Shown here piece after piece: positions 8,313 to 17,355 of a DNA stretch of 34,260 nt. Where the stretch lies: NCBI GenBank assembly GCA_023356535.1, contig JAKQYF010000027.1:1-34260 (forward strand), in the 5' to 3' direction. This DNA is from Trichodesmium sp. MAG_R03 (GTDB lineage: Bacteria; Cyanobacteriota; Cyanobacteriia; Cyanobacteriales; Microcoleaceae). The notes below the pieces were generated by a model. The model searched no databases and had not been told where the DNA came from. It saw nothing but the letters and a program-made list of their open reading frames with translations. Each line of letters opens with the position of its first letter. Position 1 is the first letter of the stretch. A program made the translations under genes and the position numbers.

Positions 8313-9848
8313 ATGAAAATTAAAAGGTTAATTTTAATTATTCTGACTATTGTAGCGATCGCTTTTATTAGTTTTTCTTTAATTAGTAGTGTAACTCAGC
8401 CACAAATTCAAAATCGTTTGGAGCTATATCAGACAAATTTATTGTTACACGCTGGGGAATGGGAGCCTAAAGATTTAGATAGTAAAAATTTTAATCTAGC
8501 TAGTGAAACTTTGATTGGTAATAACTCTTCTCAAGCTGGGTTAATACAATACAAAAATGCTCGTAATTTTGCTCAAAAACAATTAGAAAAACAAGAAAAT
8601 AAATTACAAATTTTGTCTTTAGAGGAGGGAATAACAGCCCAAACTCAAAAGTTTAATGATAATGTTAATCAGTTAAAAAGCTTAATCAATGAATTTGATA
8701 TTAATATTGGCATCTTGCAAGTACAAAACAATCAAATAAATTCAGCTAGGGAAAATTGGCAAAATTTAACGAAGTCAAAAACGGCAAGTCAACCTTTAGG
8801 AGAAACAGCAAAAGTTTTAATAGAAATCTGGGGTACACCGGCCAAAATTTTACCTGATGCAGAATCTTTAATCCAACAAAACTTAGATGGATGGTTTCGT
8901 TATCATGCTTTAAAAGAATTATACAAATTACAGGAAAGAGAAGAAGCTTTGGGTGAACTGCACAACCAGGAACAAGAGATAGCAAAACAAGCAGTATTAA
9001 AGTTAGCTATTGTTGCTGGTGTGCCGGGAATAGGATTAGTATTTGGAGTAGGATTACTGATATTTTTAGGAGTGCAATGGTTGATTTTAGGAAAGAAATC
9101 TGTTTTATTAAAAAATGCTGATTTACCTTGGGAAGTTAGTTGGAATGGTGAAACAATTTTACAAGTATTTGTTGTAGGTTTTTTCTTGGTTGGGCAAATT
9201 ATTGTTCCTTTAGGATTAGAGATTTTTAAAAGTTTCACAAATTTGCAATCGGCAATGATGGGAGTGCGAGTACAAGCAGGGTATATTCTTGGTACTTATG
9301 TTTTGTTTTCTCTGGGAGGTTTCTTGGTATTGTATTTATCGTTAAAGTCATTTTTTCCCTTTTCAGAAGGTTGGTTTAAATTTGATTTACGCGGTGATTG
9401 GTTTTTCTGGGGTTTAGGTGGTTATTTTGTAGCTTTGCCAATGGTAATTTTAATATCTTTAATTAATCAACAATTATGGCAAGGTCAAGGTGGTAGTAAT
9501 CCAATTTTACCTATTGCCTTAAATGGGCAAGATGGTTTAGCTTTGGCTCTATTTTTTATCACTGCTTCTATTGCTGCACCAGTTTTTGAGGAAGTTATGT
9601 TTCGTGGATTTTTGTTACCTTCTTTGACAAAATATATGCCTATTTGGGGAGCAATTATTGCAAGTGGTTTTTTATTTGCGATCGCACATTTGAATATTTC
9701 TGAAGTTTTACCTTTAGCAGTGTTAGGAATAATTTTAGGAGTGGTTTATACCAGGTCCCGCAATCTTTTGTCTTCTATGTTGTTACATAGTTTATGGAAT
9801 AGTGGAACATTGTTAAGTTTGTATGTTTTAGGAAGTGGAAATTCCTAA
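8313..9848 (+). CDS. CPBP-family intramembrane metalloprotease (CAAX protease/bacteriocin-processing type)
   Basis: The 511-residue membrane protein starts at an ATG with a good ribosome site (AGGGAGAT). It has one N-terminal membrane segment (about 7-27), a Gln/Lys/Glu-rich helical region around 85-150 that is likely coiled-coil and outside the membrane, and then several membrane segments. The C-terminal CPBP (Abi) domain has E426-E427 with R431 (FEEVMFRG), H459 in FAIAHLN, and H492 with N496 in LLHSLWN, the expected glutamate intramembrane protease motifs. Long cyanobacterial CPBP proteins with an N-terminal extension are common; substrates are mostly unknown and a role in membrane protein processing is inferred. 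Copy B of the 90-bp element lies just upstream. Confidence 0.92.
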   Translation: MKIKRLILIILTIVAIAFISFSLISSVTQPQIQNRLELYQTNLLLHAGEWEPKDLDSKNFNLASETLIGNNSSQAGLIQYKNARNFAQKQLEKQENKLQILSLEEGITAQTQKFNDNVNQLKSLINEFDINIGILQVQNNQINSARENWQNLTKSKTASQPLGETAKVLIEIWGTPAKILPDAESLIQQNLDGWFRYHALKELYKLQEREEALGELHNQEQEIAKQAVLKLAIVAGVPGIGLVFGVGLLIFLGVQWLILGKKSVLLKNADLPWEVSWNGETILQVFVVGFFLVGQIIVPLGLEIFKSFTNLQSAMMGVRVQAGYILGTYVLFSLGGFLVLYLSLKSFFPFSEGWFKFDLRGDWFFWGLGGYFVALPMVILISLINQQLWQGQGGSNPILPIALNGQDGLALALFFITASIAAPVFEEVMFRGFLLPSLTKYMPIWGAIIASGFLFAIAHLNISEVLPLAVLGIILGVVYTRSRNLLSSMLLHSLWNSGTLLSLYVLGSGNS

Positions 9849-9882
9849 CTTACTAATACTCATTTAAAATGGGCATTAGTAA

Positions 9883-10013
9883 CAGGACTTACGCCAAGGT
9901 AGTATATATAGAGCCTTGGTGCGTTACGAAGTGCGCAATTCAAGTCGCGAAGCGTTAGCTCAGCTTTGCGTCAGCAAAACACACCCTACCAATAGCGTTC
10001 ATGGGTAAGTTCT
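9883..10013 (+). repeat. 131-bp element, copy 1
   Basis: It starts CAGGACTTACGCCAAGG and ends with ATGGGTAAGTTCT. A second copy of the same 131-bp length lies at 14470-14600, with highly similar sequence throughout. The interior includes GTGCGTTACG, GTCGCGAAGC and ACACACCCTACC, motifs found in other cyanobacterial intergenic repeats. The left end matches the terminal repeat of the 90-bp family, so this may be a composite element. Confidence 0.75.
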
Positions 10014-10194
10014 AAGTAAGTTAAAATTTAGAATGGTTTTTCTCTGAACGAGGCATACAACAATAAGTCGTTTAAATGCACAAAAGCTTATTTATCAAGC
10101 ATGTAGTAGGACCCAAAAATATAAGGAATAGGCAAAATGGGAGCAAGGGAGCAAAATGTTGCCACTGTTGCCTTGACCAAAATAATTATAATAA

Positions 10195-10249
10195 CGGGAC
10201 TTAGACATAACCAACATATATACTAGGGATTTTCATGTTGCGGAGCACT
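10195..10249 (+). repeat. Partial dispersed element related to 11823-11878
   Basis: The segment starts CGGGACTTAGACATAACC and includes TTTCATGTTGCGGAGCACT. It aligns over about 55 bases with 11823-11878 (CAGAACTTACCCAGTCACC to TTTCATGTTCCGGGGCACT). Its left end resembles the CAGGACTTACGC terminus of the 90-bp family. Confidence 0.5.
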
Positions 10250-10512
10250 CTGATGGAAGGTCCCTATAGTGGTCGACCGAAATGAAAACTGCTAGGTCGT
10301 GGTAAACAAGTAATAATTTTGCTTGTCTACCTTATGATACAGAACATTTCGGGCAAATGATGTACAGGGTAAGTGGTAAAAATCATGTAGTGCGAGCATC
10401 TTGCCCGCGTAAATGTACCTCATAACAAAGGAAAGGGCTGTAATTTAAGGGATGTATCAACCCATACCCTTATATCTTTAGACTGCTAACTGTTGTAAGA
10501 GCTGATAGCTGA

Positions 10513-11457
10513 ATGCTTACCGTCTTTCTTCACTTATCCAAAGCAAAAATTATGCAACAATGGGTTACTAACTTTCAAGGGGAACTAGCTGCCTTAAGTG
10601 GTGCATTTTTGTGGGCAATATCTTCCACAGCTTATAGCTTACTTGGTCAAAAAATATCTGCCTTAAAATTAAATTTATTCAAAGGTTTAATAGCGATCGC
10701 TTTGATTTTTCTAACTTTAATTATTAGTGGCAAACTTCAGACAGCAGTAAACTTATTTACGATTAATTTATTTTTAATAAGCGGTATTATTGGCATTGGC
10801 TTAGGAGATACTGCATTTTTTTATGCCCTCAAAAATATGGGTGCAAGAAGAACTCTTTTAATGGGAACTTTATCTCCTCCAATAACCGCTTTACTAGGTT
10901 TAATTTTTTTAGAAGAACAATTAACTTTTGGTGCTTGGTGCGGAATTTTTATTACAGGAATAGGTGTAGCTTGGGTAATTTCAGAAAGGACCCCTGGTGT
11001 AGCAATTAGTAATATTAATATCAAACAAGGAATAGTTTGGGCCATATTAGCAGCAATAGCTAATTCTACAGGTCTAATTATTTCCCGTTTTGCTTTACTT
11101 TCCTCAGATATTATTGCTTTATGGAGCACTTTATTCAGATTAATAGGAGGCACAATTATTGTTGTCTTGTTGTTACTTTTACAGAGAATCAGACAGGAAA
11201 AATCAGGAAAAATAAATTGGTCAAGAAAACTTATAGGAGGAATTTTTATTGCAACTTTTAGTGGCACTTATTTAGCTATTTGGTTACAACAAACTTCTCT
11301 CAAATATGCTTCCGCAGGTATCGCCCAAACTCTTTTAGCTACGAGTCCAATATTTATCATTCCTATTGTTGTTCAAATGGGAGAAAAAATAAGTGTTAGG
11401 TCAGTTTTTGGAGTATTAGTGGCAGTAGTAGGAATTAGTTTTTTATTTACTTTTTAG
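10513..11457 (+). CDS. EamA/DMT-superfamily transporter
   Basis: The protein, 314 residues from the upstream ATG, is very hydrophobic with about ten predicted membrane segments arranged as two EamA repeats. The first runs from about residue 22 to 155 (GALLSGAFLWA-like start, then GIGLGDTAFFYALKNMGA) and the second from about 170 to 314 (GIVWAILAAIANSTGLIISRFALL, ending with TSLKYASAGIAQTLLATSPIF). These transporters export or import small metabolites such as amino acids or nucleosides; nothing here fixes the substrate. The true start may be the internal ATG at 10552 (MQQWVTNFQGELAAL), because the first 13 residues have no family character and neither start has a strong ribosome site. It stands alone, convergent with the beta-helix gene. 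Confidence 0.88.
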   Translation: MLTVFLHLSKAKIMQQWVTNFQGELAALSGAFLWAISSTAYSLLGQKISALKLNLFKGLIAIALIFLTLIISGKLQTAVNLFTINLFLISGIIGIGLGDTAFFYALKNMGARRTLLMGTLSPPITALLGLIFLEEQLTFGAWCGIFITGIGVAWVISERTPGVAISNINIKQGIVWAILAAIANSTGLIISRFALLSSDIIALWSTLFRLIGGTIIVVLLLLLQRIRQEKSGKINWSRKLIGGIFIATFSGTYLAIWLQQTSLKYASAGIAQTLLATSPIFIIPIVVQMGEKISVRSVFGVLVAVVGISFLFTF

Positions 11458-11626
11458 TAACCAAGCGTACTTTCTCCTTCGCGATGGGGGATATCTCGTG
11501 CGATCACATTAAAAAACTGTTGGAATCAACCATAGCTTCCACTCAAAGCGTGACCTGTTCTAGCTTTGAGCTAGCAGTAGTTAGGGCTTGCTGATTAGTT
11601 GATTTTCACCCCAAACAACAGACTCA

Positions 11627-11759
11627 TTATATCATGTCCGGTTGAATAGATATAAATAAATTAGGGAGGAGTAGGGGCAAACGGCCGTTCGCCCCTACAG
11701 GAGTCAGGAGGGAAGAGGAGGCAGTTTTTTTGATCACTAATTATCTGGACATGATATTA
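11627..11759. repeat. MITE-like element with nested REP palindrome
   Basis: Inverted ends TTATATCATGTCCGG (from 11627) and CTGGACATGATATTA (to 11759) bracket about 133 bp. Inside, at 11671-11698, sits the 28-bp near-perfect palindrome GTAGGGGC...GCCCCTAC with centre ACGGCCGT. The element lies between the convergent transporter and beta-helix genes. The palindrome could form a strong hairpin in either transcript and so may help end both. The ATATCATGTCC ends resemble miniature elements I know from other cyanobacteria, but I cannot verify the family here. Confidence 0.65.
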
Positions 11760-11822
11760 CTCTTTTTATGAGAGATAAAAGGGATTCTTTGAAAAGGTCA
11801 AAAAACCTACCCAGACTTATAA

Positions 11823-11896
11823 CAGAACTTACCCAGTCACCACCATATATAGTAAGGGTTTTCATGTTCCGGGGCACTTCGACCGTTAACCCCTAC
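11823..11896 (+). repeat. Dispersed element overlapping the 3' end of the beta-helix gene
   Basis: It starts CAGAACTTACCCAGTCACC and includes TTTCATGTTCCGGGGCACT and CGTTAACCCCTAC. It is related to 10195-10249. The stop codon and last few codons of the beta-helix gene (minus strand) lie inside its right end, so insertion probably replaced the original stop. The right border is approximate. Confidence 0.5.
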
Positions 11897-14198
11897 AATC
11901 AGTATTTCTTCTGCTACTTTTCAAACCATGATGAGAAAATATTTTCGACAGAAAAATTATACCAAATACAAACAAACAGACAACAGTGGAAGGTTCAGAA
12001 ACTTTTTTATAACCCTGATTAATTTCCATAAAAGAACCACCATTAAGACTTAGGTAAATACTGTGATGTTGCTCACTGATATCAACTTGATTTAAGTCAC
12101 AAATAGAAGTAGTATGACCATCAAGATCAATTAAATTCCAACAATTAGCAGTTTGGGTAATTTCTCCTAATTTAATTGACACATTTTCTGGTAAAACTCG
12201 ACCTAATGGTAACCCTGTGATCATCAATTGTTGAGAGTTGTTTTCGTTATTTTTTTCTTGAAAAATACCTACAAGATTGGATAAGTCTTCTTCTAATAGC
12301 AATGCTCCAGGAATAAATTTTTCAGCACCAATTGTTTGGCTATCTATATTAATAGATGAACTCGTAAATGGTAAGGAAACTTTTCCTAAATCATTGAGTG
12401 GAAACAAATTGCTAGGAAGTGATTCATTATCAGGGAAATCTGCATCTTGCCAAGAAAAATTATTTTCTAGATCATGCAAAAAAAGATTATCTTTTACAAT
12501 GACTTCATCAGGAATATATGGTCTACTTTTAGAGACCTTTTTTTGATGACCTACAGTTTTTAACTCATTACTAATGTTATTAAGTAATTTTGTGCCTGCG
12601 TGGGATTTATTTGCTTCAGCAAGGAGAATAGTACCATCAACTGTATTATTTTCTATATTAATTAGGGTTTCATTATAATTATCACCAGTATCCGGAATAC
12701 CCCAAACACCTATACTACTACTGCTAGTATTAAAAATAGTGTTGTTATGGACATTGTAGTTAGAATTTCCTAAAGGCGCACCACCACCATCGAAACGAAT
12801 ACCATAACCACCCCAATGTGGCGCAGTATCATTATAAGACCACACATCATGAATTAAATTGTAGGCAATTTCTGTTCCTTTAACATCTCCGGCATTGTAA
12901 CCATTAATTGCAGCTATATCTGTTTTTTGTTTGCCAATATTCCAAATATGATTATGGGTGATTTCAGAACTTTTAAAGTTGGCAGAAATTCCTATCTCAC
13001 CACTGTTAAAAATTGTATTTTGACTAATTTTTATATTATATGGATTTCCTTTGGCTTGAATCCCCGATACACTGGCAGCAACATAACCAAAATCATGAAA
13101 TACGTTATTCTCTATGGTGTGGTCATTACCAGCAATTGTTAATGCACCAGCAGTATTTCCAAGGCGTGAATTAATTAATTGATGATTATTTCCCTGTATA
13201 TCAATCGGTGGAGGAGCAATCCAACCGCTAATGCCTTGATTATGACCAGCATATTCAGAAGTTATTCGGTCAAAAATATTATAAGAACTATTGGAATTCA
13301 TGGCAATTCTACTGCCAAAGAATTCGATATTTTTAACATGGATATGTGAGCGATCGTTGAGATTAAAAATTTGGTTGCGGCGTTTTAATTGAATAGTTTT
13401 ATTTTCTAAAGTACCTCCTGGTGCCTTAAAGTATAGAGTATAAGGGTCTCCTTCCAGTCCTGTGGTATCGAAAAACCATTCTTTTTCCGCATCGAGAGCA
13501 TTGTAACTTCCCCAGATGTAAAAAGGATCGTCAGCGGAGGGTTGATGAAAATTCTCCCATCCAGAAGGAAAATCAAACTCGAATTCAATTCGCCCTGGAG
13601 TAGATTTAGTAATGGTTCCCGCATTTCCCCACCATTCATGACCAGGAATAAAGCTAATATAAGCGTCATCCCAAAAACCTTCAGAAAATTGTTCTAGTTC
13701 AGGGGATTCGTAGTATGCTGATACCTTAGAATATCCATCTTTTGATGATGGAGCTGAGTCTTCCAGGAAACCGCCATCGGATGAAATAATATGATTATCA
13801 CGGGTTAAGTCAACAGCATTATCAATATTAGACCAGCGAGCTTCGATCATCATTTCGCCATCAACAAATAGTTGATTTTGACCAACTCCTAAATCTCGAA
13901 TCTGGTTTTTGTCTAATTTAATTTTATAGATACCATTTTCATGTTCTTGCCATTCACCTTCAATTGTTTGAGCTCCAGATAGAATGACTTGTTCTTCATT
14001 GTAAGCTTCAAAGGTAATCGGAGCATTTTCGTTACCAGAATTTTTGGGTTGAACCCATTCACTATAAACTCCTTCTCTAATCAAGCAAGTGTCTCCAGGT
14101 TCAGCCATATTTGCACACTTGTTGATAGTTTTAAATGGTTGCTCTATGGAACCCGGATTGTTGTTGTTGCCAGTTGGTGATACAAACCATGTTGTCAT
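11886..14198 (-). CDS. Right-handed parallel beta-helix protein with PEP-CTERM-like tail
   Basis: The 770-residue protein begins TTWFVSPTGNNNNPGSIEQP and LIREGVYSEWV, the classic start of DUF1565/NosD-type beta-helix proteins. The central part (about 290-560) has many Asn-rich coils such as IENNVFHDFG and ISQNTIFNSG, as in pectate-lyase-like carbohydrate-active enzymes. The C-terminus has EPST (735-738), a hydrophobic stretch (739-752) and basic residues (RR at 763-764), which is a PEP-CTERM sorting signal. Such proteins are moved to the cell surface and processed by an exosortase. Two oddities are visible: there is no N-terminal signal peptide although the sorting tail implies export, and the last seven residues and the stop come from a repeat element. 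A role in cell-surface polysaccharide binding or cleavage is inferred. Confidence 0.85.
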   Translation of the reverse strand: MTTWFVSPTGNNNNPGSIEQPFKTINKCANMAEPGDTCLIREGVYSEWVQPKNSGNENAPITFEAYNEEQVILSGAQTIEGEWQEHENGIYKIKLDKNQIRDLGVGQNQLFVDGEMMIEARWSNIDNAVDLTRDNHIISSDGGFLEDSAPSSKDGYSKVSAYYESPELEQFSEGFWDDAYISFIPGHEWWGNAGTITKSTPGRIEFEFDFPSGWENFHQPSADDPFYIWGSYNALDAEKEWFFDTTGLEGDPYTLYFKAPGGTLENKTIQLKRRNQIFNLNDRSHIHVKNIEFFGSRIAMNSNSSYNIFDRITSEYAGHNQGISGWIAPPPIDIQGNNHQLINSRLGNTAGALTIAGNDHTIENNVFHDFGYVAASVSGIQAKGNPYNIKISQNTIFNSGEIGISANFKSSEITHNHIWNIGKQKTDIAAINGYNAGDVKGTEIAYNLIHDVWSYNDTAPHWGGYGIRFDGGGAPLGNSNYNVHNNTIFNTSSSSIGVWGIPDTGDNYNETLINIENNTVDGTILLAEANKSHAGTKLLNNISNELKTVGHQKKVSKSRPYIPDEVIVKDNLFLHDLENNFSWQDADFPDNESLPSNLFPLNDLGKVSLPFTSSSINIDSQTIGAEKFIPGALLLEEDLSNLVGIFQEKNNENNSQQLMITGLPLGRVLPENVSIKLGEITQTANCWNLIDLDGHTTSICDLNQVDISEQHHSIYLSLNGGSFMEINQGYKKVSEPSTVVCLFVFGIIFLSKIFSHHGLKSSRRNTDCRG

Positions 14199-14469
14199 AT
14201 TCTTAAGCTCTCAGTTTTTTGCATATTTGACACCAAGGAAACAGCATTAAGTCTTATTAATATTCTTTCCTATGTTGACTGGAGGTCAAATCCAAAAGTA
14301 TGTTTCTAAGAACTCAAGGGGTAGAAAACTATGCAGCAATTTTCAGGTTAATAAACCACATTGCAGCATTTTCAGATTAATGACGATCACCTCAGATCAC
14401 AACCACAACCCTGTAAGGGCGTTTTTTTATGCCAATTTCCTCAAGTATAGCAACACATCATATCTTAAT

Positions 14470-14600
14470 CAGGACTTACGCAAAGGTACTATATATAGAG
14501 TCTTGGTGCGTTACGCAGTCCGCAATTCAAGTCGCGAAGCTTTCGCTCCGCTTTGCGTCAGCAAAACACACCCTACCAATGGTGTTCATGGGTAAATCCT
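14470..14600 (+). repeat. 131-bp element, copy 2
   Basis: It starts CAGGACTTACGCAAAGGTAC and ends GGGTAAATCCT, the same length and sequence layout as the copy at 9883-10013. The interior has GTCGCGAAGC and GCTTTGCGTC, which can form an imperfect hairpin, followed by ACACACCCTACC. Confidence 0.75.
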
Positions 14601-14617
14601 ATTAATATTAGAGATTA

Positions 14618-14660
14618 ATTAAGATAAGTAGTGTAGTCTAAGTTTATGAAATTGGTATTA
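14618..14660 (-). repeat. 43-bp dispersed repeat (pair with 28858-28900)
   Basis: The sequence ending in CTAAGTTTATGAAATTGGTA is the inverted form of 28858-28900, with about four mismatches in 43 bases. Function unknown. Confidence 0.7.
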
Positions 14661-15032
14661 CATCATGCTATGCAAACATGTTGCGAAACAAAATGACAAT
14701 TCGCTCCTACTGTGGTTCACCGAAATGAAAAGCGGTGTCAACCCATAGGGGAACTTTAGGAAAAAGGTTTAATATTGGTATGACTTATGTATAAACTGCG
14801 TTGATCAAGGAAATTTCGCGATTTTAAAAACAATAATTAGGGCAATAAACCAAGTTTATTGTTTAGACCTGTAAGTCCTGATTGGATTGAAGACCCCCCA
14901 CGATATTTGCAATTCAACTTCCTGATATGAAAGATAGTGAGTTTGTAGATGCGGAGTTGTTGCTCTTAAGTATCCCTAAATGATCACTAGTTAACTGTTA
15001 ACTGTTTCAATAGCTCTTTGATAATCCTGTAG

Positions 15033-15412
15033 ATGTAGTGATATTTATAAGTCAATTCCTTTCACTATCAGAAACAAAACGACAAAAACTACTACTTGTG
15101 CACCCCTAACATATATTCTAACTATTGTAAATGTAGTGATATTTATAAGTCAATTCCTTTCCCTGTCAGAAACAAAACGACAAAAACTACTACTTGTGCA
15201 CCCCTAACATATATTCTAACTATTGTAAATGTAGTGATATTTATAAGTCAATTCCTTTCCCTGTCAGAAACAAAACGACAAAAACTACTACTTGTGCACC
15301 CCTAACATATATTCTAACTATTGTAAATGTAGTAATATTTAAATATTTATAAGTCAATTCCTTTCCCTGTCAGAAACAAAACGACAAAAATTACTACTTG
15401 TGCACCACATAG
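15033..15412. repeat. 98-bp tandem repeat array, about four copies
   Basis: The motif GTAGTGATATTTATAAGTCA begins at 15035 and recurs at 15133 and 15231, and a variant starts at 15329, giving a period of exactly 98 bp. Units are nearly identical (for example CACTATCAG in the first and CCCTGTCAG in later units). The last unit has an 8-bp insertion (AAATATTT) and diverges after TTGTGCACC. Open frames through the array arise from the repetition and show no protein character. The units have no spacer structure, so this is not a CRISPR array. Confidence 0.9.
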
Positions 15413-15994
15413 TTATATTTTAAACATTATTGCTTATGAAAAAGAAGAGGGATAATACTGAATTTTTATACTTAATATAAAAGATAATAAAAAGAAAACT
15501 CCGCTATTTTACTAACAGAGTTTTCAACTAATCTGTCTTAACCCAAAAGGTGAGGGGACATTTGATGCTCAATAGAAGTGTTGAATGTTAAGAAAAATTC
15601 AATAAAAGTGCTATAATGTATACTACTTATCAAAAGTAATGCTTTCCTTGGAAGGGAGTAAAAATAATTGGAGAAATCACAGAGGTCAGTTAAAATTAAA
15701 TTACGTCAATCAAGAGTATTTAAAAATAGATAATCTAAGTGTAGCAAAGTTTTTTAGAAGTACTATTAGGTAAGTAGGCTATATGTAGCTTACTCATTGG
15801 CTAAGATATTCGAGATATTTATAGTAAAGTTTAAAGTTAATTCCTCAAAAATCCCAATTATTAAGATATTATAAGACATAAATGTTGAAGATCTATACAA
15901 AAGTTTACATATTGATGATAATTTTATCAAGGGTAAAAATGTAAACATTTCATAATATTTTTGATCCAGCTTTTGACAAAAAAAAGAGATAGAA

Positions 15995-16168
15995 ATGTTA
16001 AAAAATGGTAATTGTAAAGTTGGTAATGATCATGGAGTTGTAGAAATTAGAGTAGTAAGATGTTGTGATCTAGAAACTAGCAGTGAATTTCCTTTACTAC
16101 TGGATGTAGTATTAATATGTAAAGTTTTATTACGCAATTCAACATTTTTGTGCTTAGTATGTGCTTGA
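15995..16168 (+). CDS. Possible small ORF, 57 residues, Cys-rich
   Basis: An ATG at 15995 preceded by AAAAAGAGATAGAA opens 57 codons, starting MLKNGNCKVGNDHGVVEIRV and containing six cysteines (C7, C24, C25, C43, C53, C56). I do not recognise it. It lies between the tandem array and the gene at 16223, with no partner. It could be a small protein or a chance ORF in non-coding DNA. Confidence 0.2.
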   Translation: MLKNGNCKVGNDHGVVEIRVVRCCDLETSSEFPLLLDVVLICKVLLRNSTFLCLVCA

Positions 16169-16222
16169 TAGGTCTCACTTCATTCTACAAAGGCCTACAT
16201 TTTTAGGTGTGTCATGGCACTA

Positions 16223-16624
16223 CTACAATTTTTGTTGTAAATATCGGCACCAATTAACAGCTAAATCAATATCTGTAAAGGGAATTTGGATATTTTTTGA
16301 ATTAGAAAAAATAAACTCTAAAACTACCTTACCCTGACTAGGGGGATTTTCTGGATCTACAAGCTTATTATCAACTAATAATTTTAGTGAGCGCACATCT
16401 GACAAAGAAAAGGTCTCCAAATTAACAGGTTCCTTGGGTGTAGGTTTTCCCCAAGTTATGCTGTCAGCATTCTGACCCAATACCGCATAAATATCATATT
16501 TAGACTTTTCAAAAGATTCTGCCCAAGCCCGGTAAGCTTCCAACTTTTGATACTCATTCCAACCTGCCCAACTAAGCCAAATAAAAACACCTAATAGGGG
16601 TAACCACAATAAACTTCTTTCCAT
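16223..16624 (-). CDS. Small membrane-anchored hypothetical protein
   Basis: The 133-residue protein begins with MERSLLWLPLLGVFIWLSWA, a single hydrophobic segment (about 4-21) that is either a membrane anchor or an uncleaved signal. It continues with a soluble domain rich in polar residues, including DIYAVLGQNADSITWGKPTP (about 44-63) and a C-terminal ITDIDLAVNWC-like helix. Composition and the conserved-looking soluble part support a real gene. I do not recognise the family; it looks like a cyanobacterial conserved hypothetical protein. It stands alone within repeat-rich DNA, with 1.25 kb of non-coding sequence upstream. Confidence 0.7.
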   Translation of the reverse strand: MERSLLWLPLLGVFIWLSWAGWNEYQKLEAYRAWAESFEKSKYDIYAVLGQNADSITWGKPTPKEPVNLETFSLSDVRSLKLLVDNKLVDPENPPSQGKVVLEFIFSNSKNIQIPFTDIDLAVNWCRYLQQKL

Positions 16625-17183
16625 TTTAGTTCTCAGATTTTTTGCTTATAATAGTAACTGATATTACGCAAAAATAGAACCTGAAACCTACTAATATTCT
16701 TATATAACCCATTTGGCATCTTTTGTTAAAATACAAAGTCTTCATAAAAGCTGTTGTAAGTAGCTTAACAACTATAGGGGTTCAAGAGACCAAAAAATTA
16801 CGGAAAATGCCTGCCAGAATCATCAAACCCATATTGCTATTAGACTTGTAACTTATTAAATAGACCCCAAATAGGTTCTATAATAGTACCTTGGCCTAAA
16901 TCCTATCCTTATTAAGCAAATCTACATAGATATCTTTCCCACAATTAGATGGAATAGGCTATATAGCAATCCTATTTTATTTATGTCAAAAATCTGGCTG
17001 GGTTTTGGGAATAAATTTAAAGGCAATAGGCACTGGGAAAAGTTTCATAGTTTCTTTATACTTTTTGAATTGTTAAAACTTATTGAGAATTTCTATATAG
17101 TACAATTACATTAGTGAAAAAAATCTTTCAGATAATCCTAAACGTTTTGATCAGATTCTAAGTCAACAGAACTTATAGCAATA

Positions 17184-17295
17184 AGCACTCACATATTTAC
17201 ATATTACTCTTGTCTGAAAATGTAATACAAATTTCTGCTACTATTACCAATACTTTCACATATACTATATTAGTAGTAATTTTTACTATGTAAAC
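17184..17295 (+). repeat. Second dispersed family, about 110 bp, copy 1
   Basis: It starts AGCACTCACATATTTACATA and ends TTACTATGTAAAC, so the ends form a loose inverted repeat around TTTACATATTAC. An inverted copy lies at 24515-24623; shared interior includes CAAATTTCTGCTACTATTA. It has no coding potential. Confidence 0.7.
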
Positions 17296-17355
17296 TTATC
17301 AGTGCACGCTGCTATAGTTATAACCACTTTATCTATAGCAGTTCTTTAATATAAT

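Larger units (their letters stand above)
9849..10512. other. Non-coding region with dispersed repeats
   Basis: No convincing gene is seen in these 664 bp. They contain the 131-bp element at 9883-10013, a partial element at 10195-10249 related to the one at 11823-11878, and the segment GTGCGAGCATCTTGCCCGCG near 10390, which resembles other cyanobacterial REP-like sequences. The promoter of the transporter gene presumably lies near the right end. Confidence 0.55.
14199..16222. other. 2-kb region without a recognised gene
   Basis: This is the longest non-coding stretch. It holds the second 131-bp element (14470-14600), a 43-bp dispersed repeat (14618-14660), a hairpin CAATAAAC/GTTTATTG (14843-14861), a 98-bp tandem array (15033-15412), a hairpin GAAAACTC/GAGTTTTC (15494-15525) and a possible 57-codon ORF (15995-16168). 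The segment at 14690-14735 resembles 10245-10290 (both contain an ACCGAAATGAAAA core). I see no tRNA, rRNA or recognised ncRNA. Confidence 0.6.

Noticed and set aside
14880..14983. Possible gene remnant ending in a protein-like stretch (PDMKDSEFVDAELLLLSIPK).
   Set aside because: It is too short, has no start with a ribosome site, and I could not link it to any family.
15096..15305. A 69-codon frame across the 98-bp array.
   Set aside because: Its protein sequence is only the repeat read twice in shifted frames. It has no family character and no separate ribosome site.
15033..15412. CRISPR array.
   Set aside because: The units are directly adjacent and nearly identical over all 98 bp; there are no short repeats with unique spacers and no cas genes nearby.
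16786..16860. Possible transposase fragment around AATGCCTGCCAGAATCATC.
   Set aside because: No reading frame longer than a few codons matches any motif I know.
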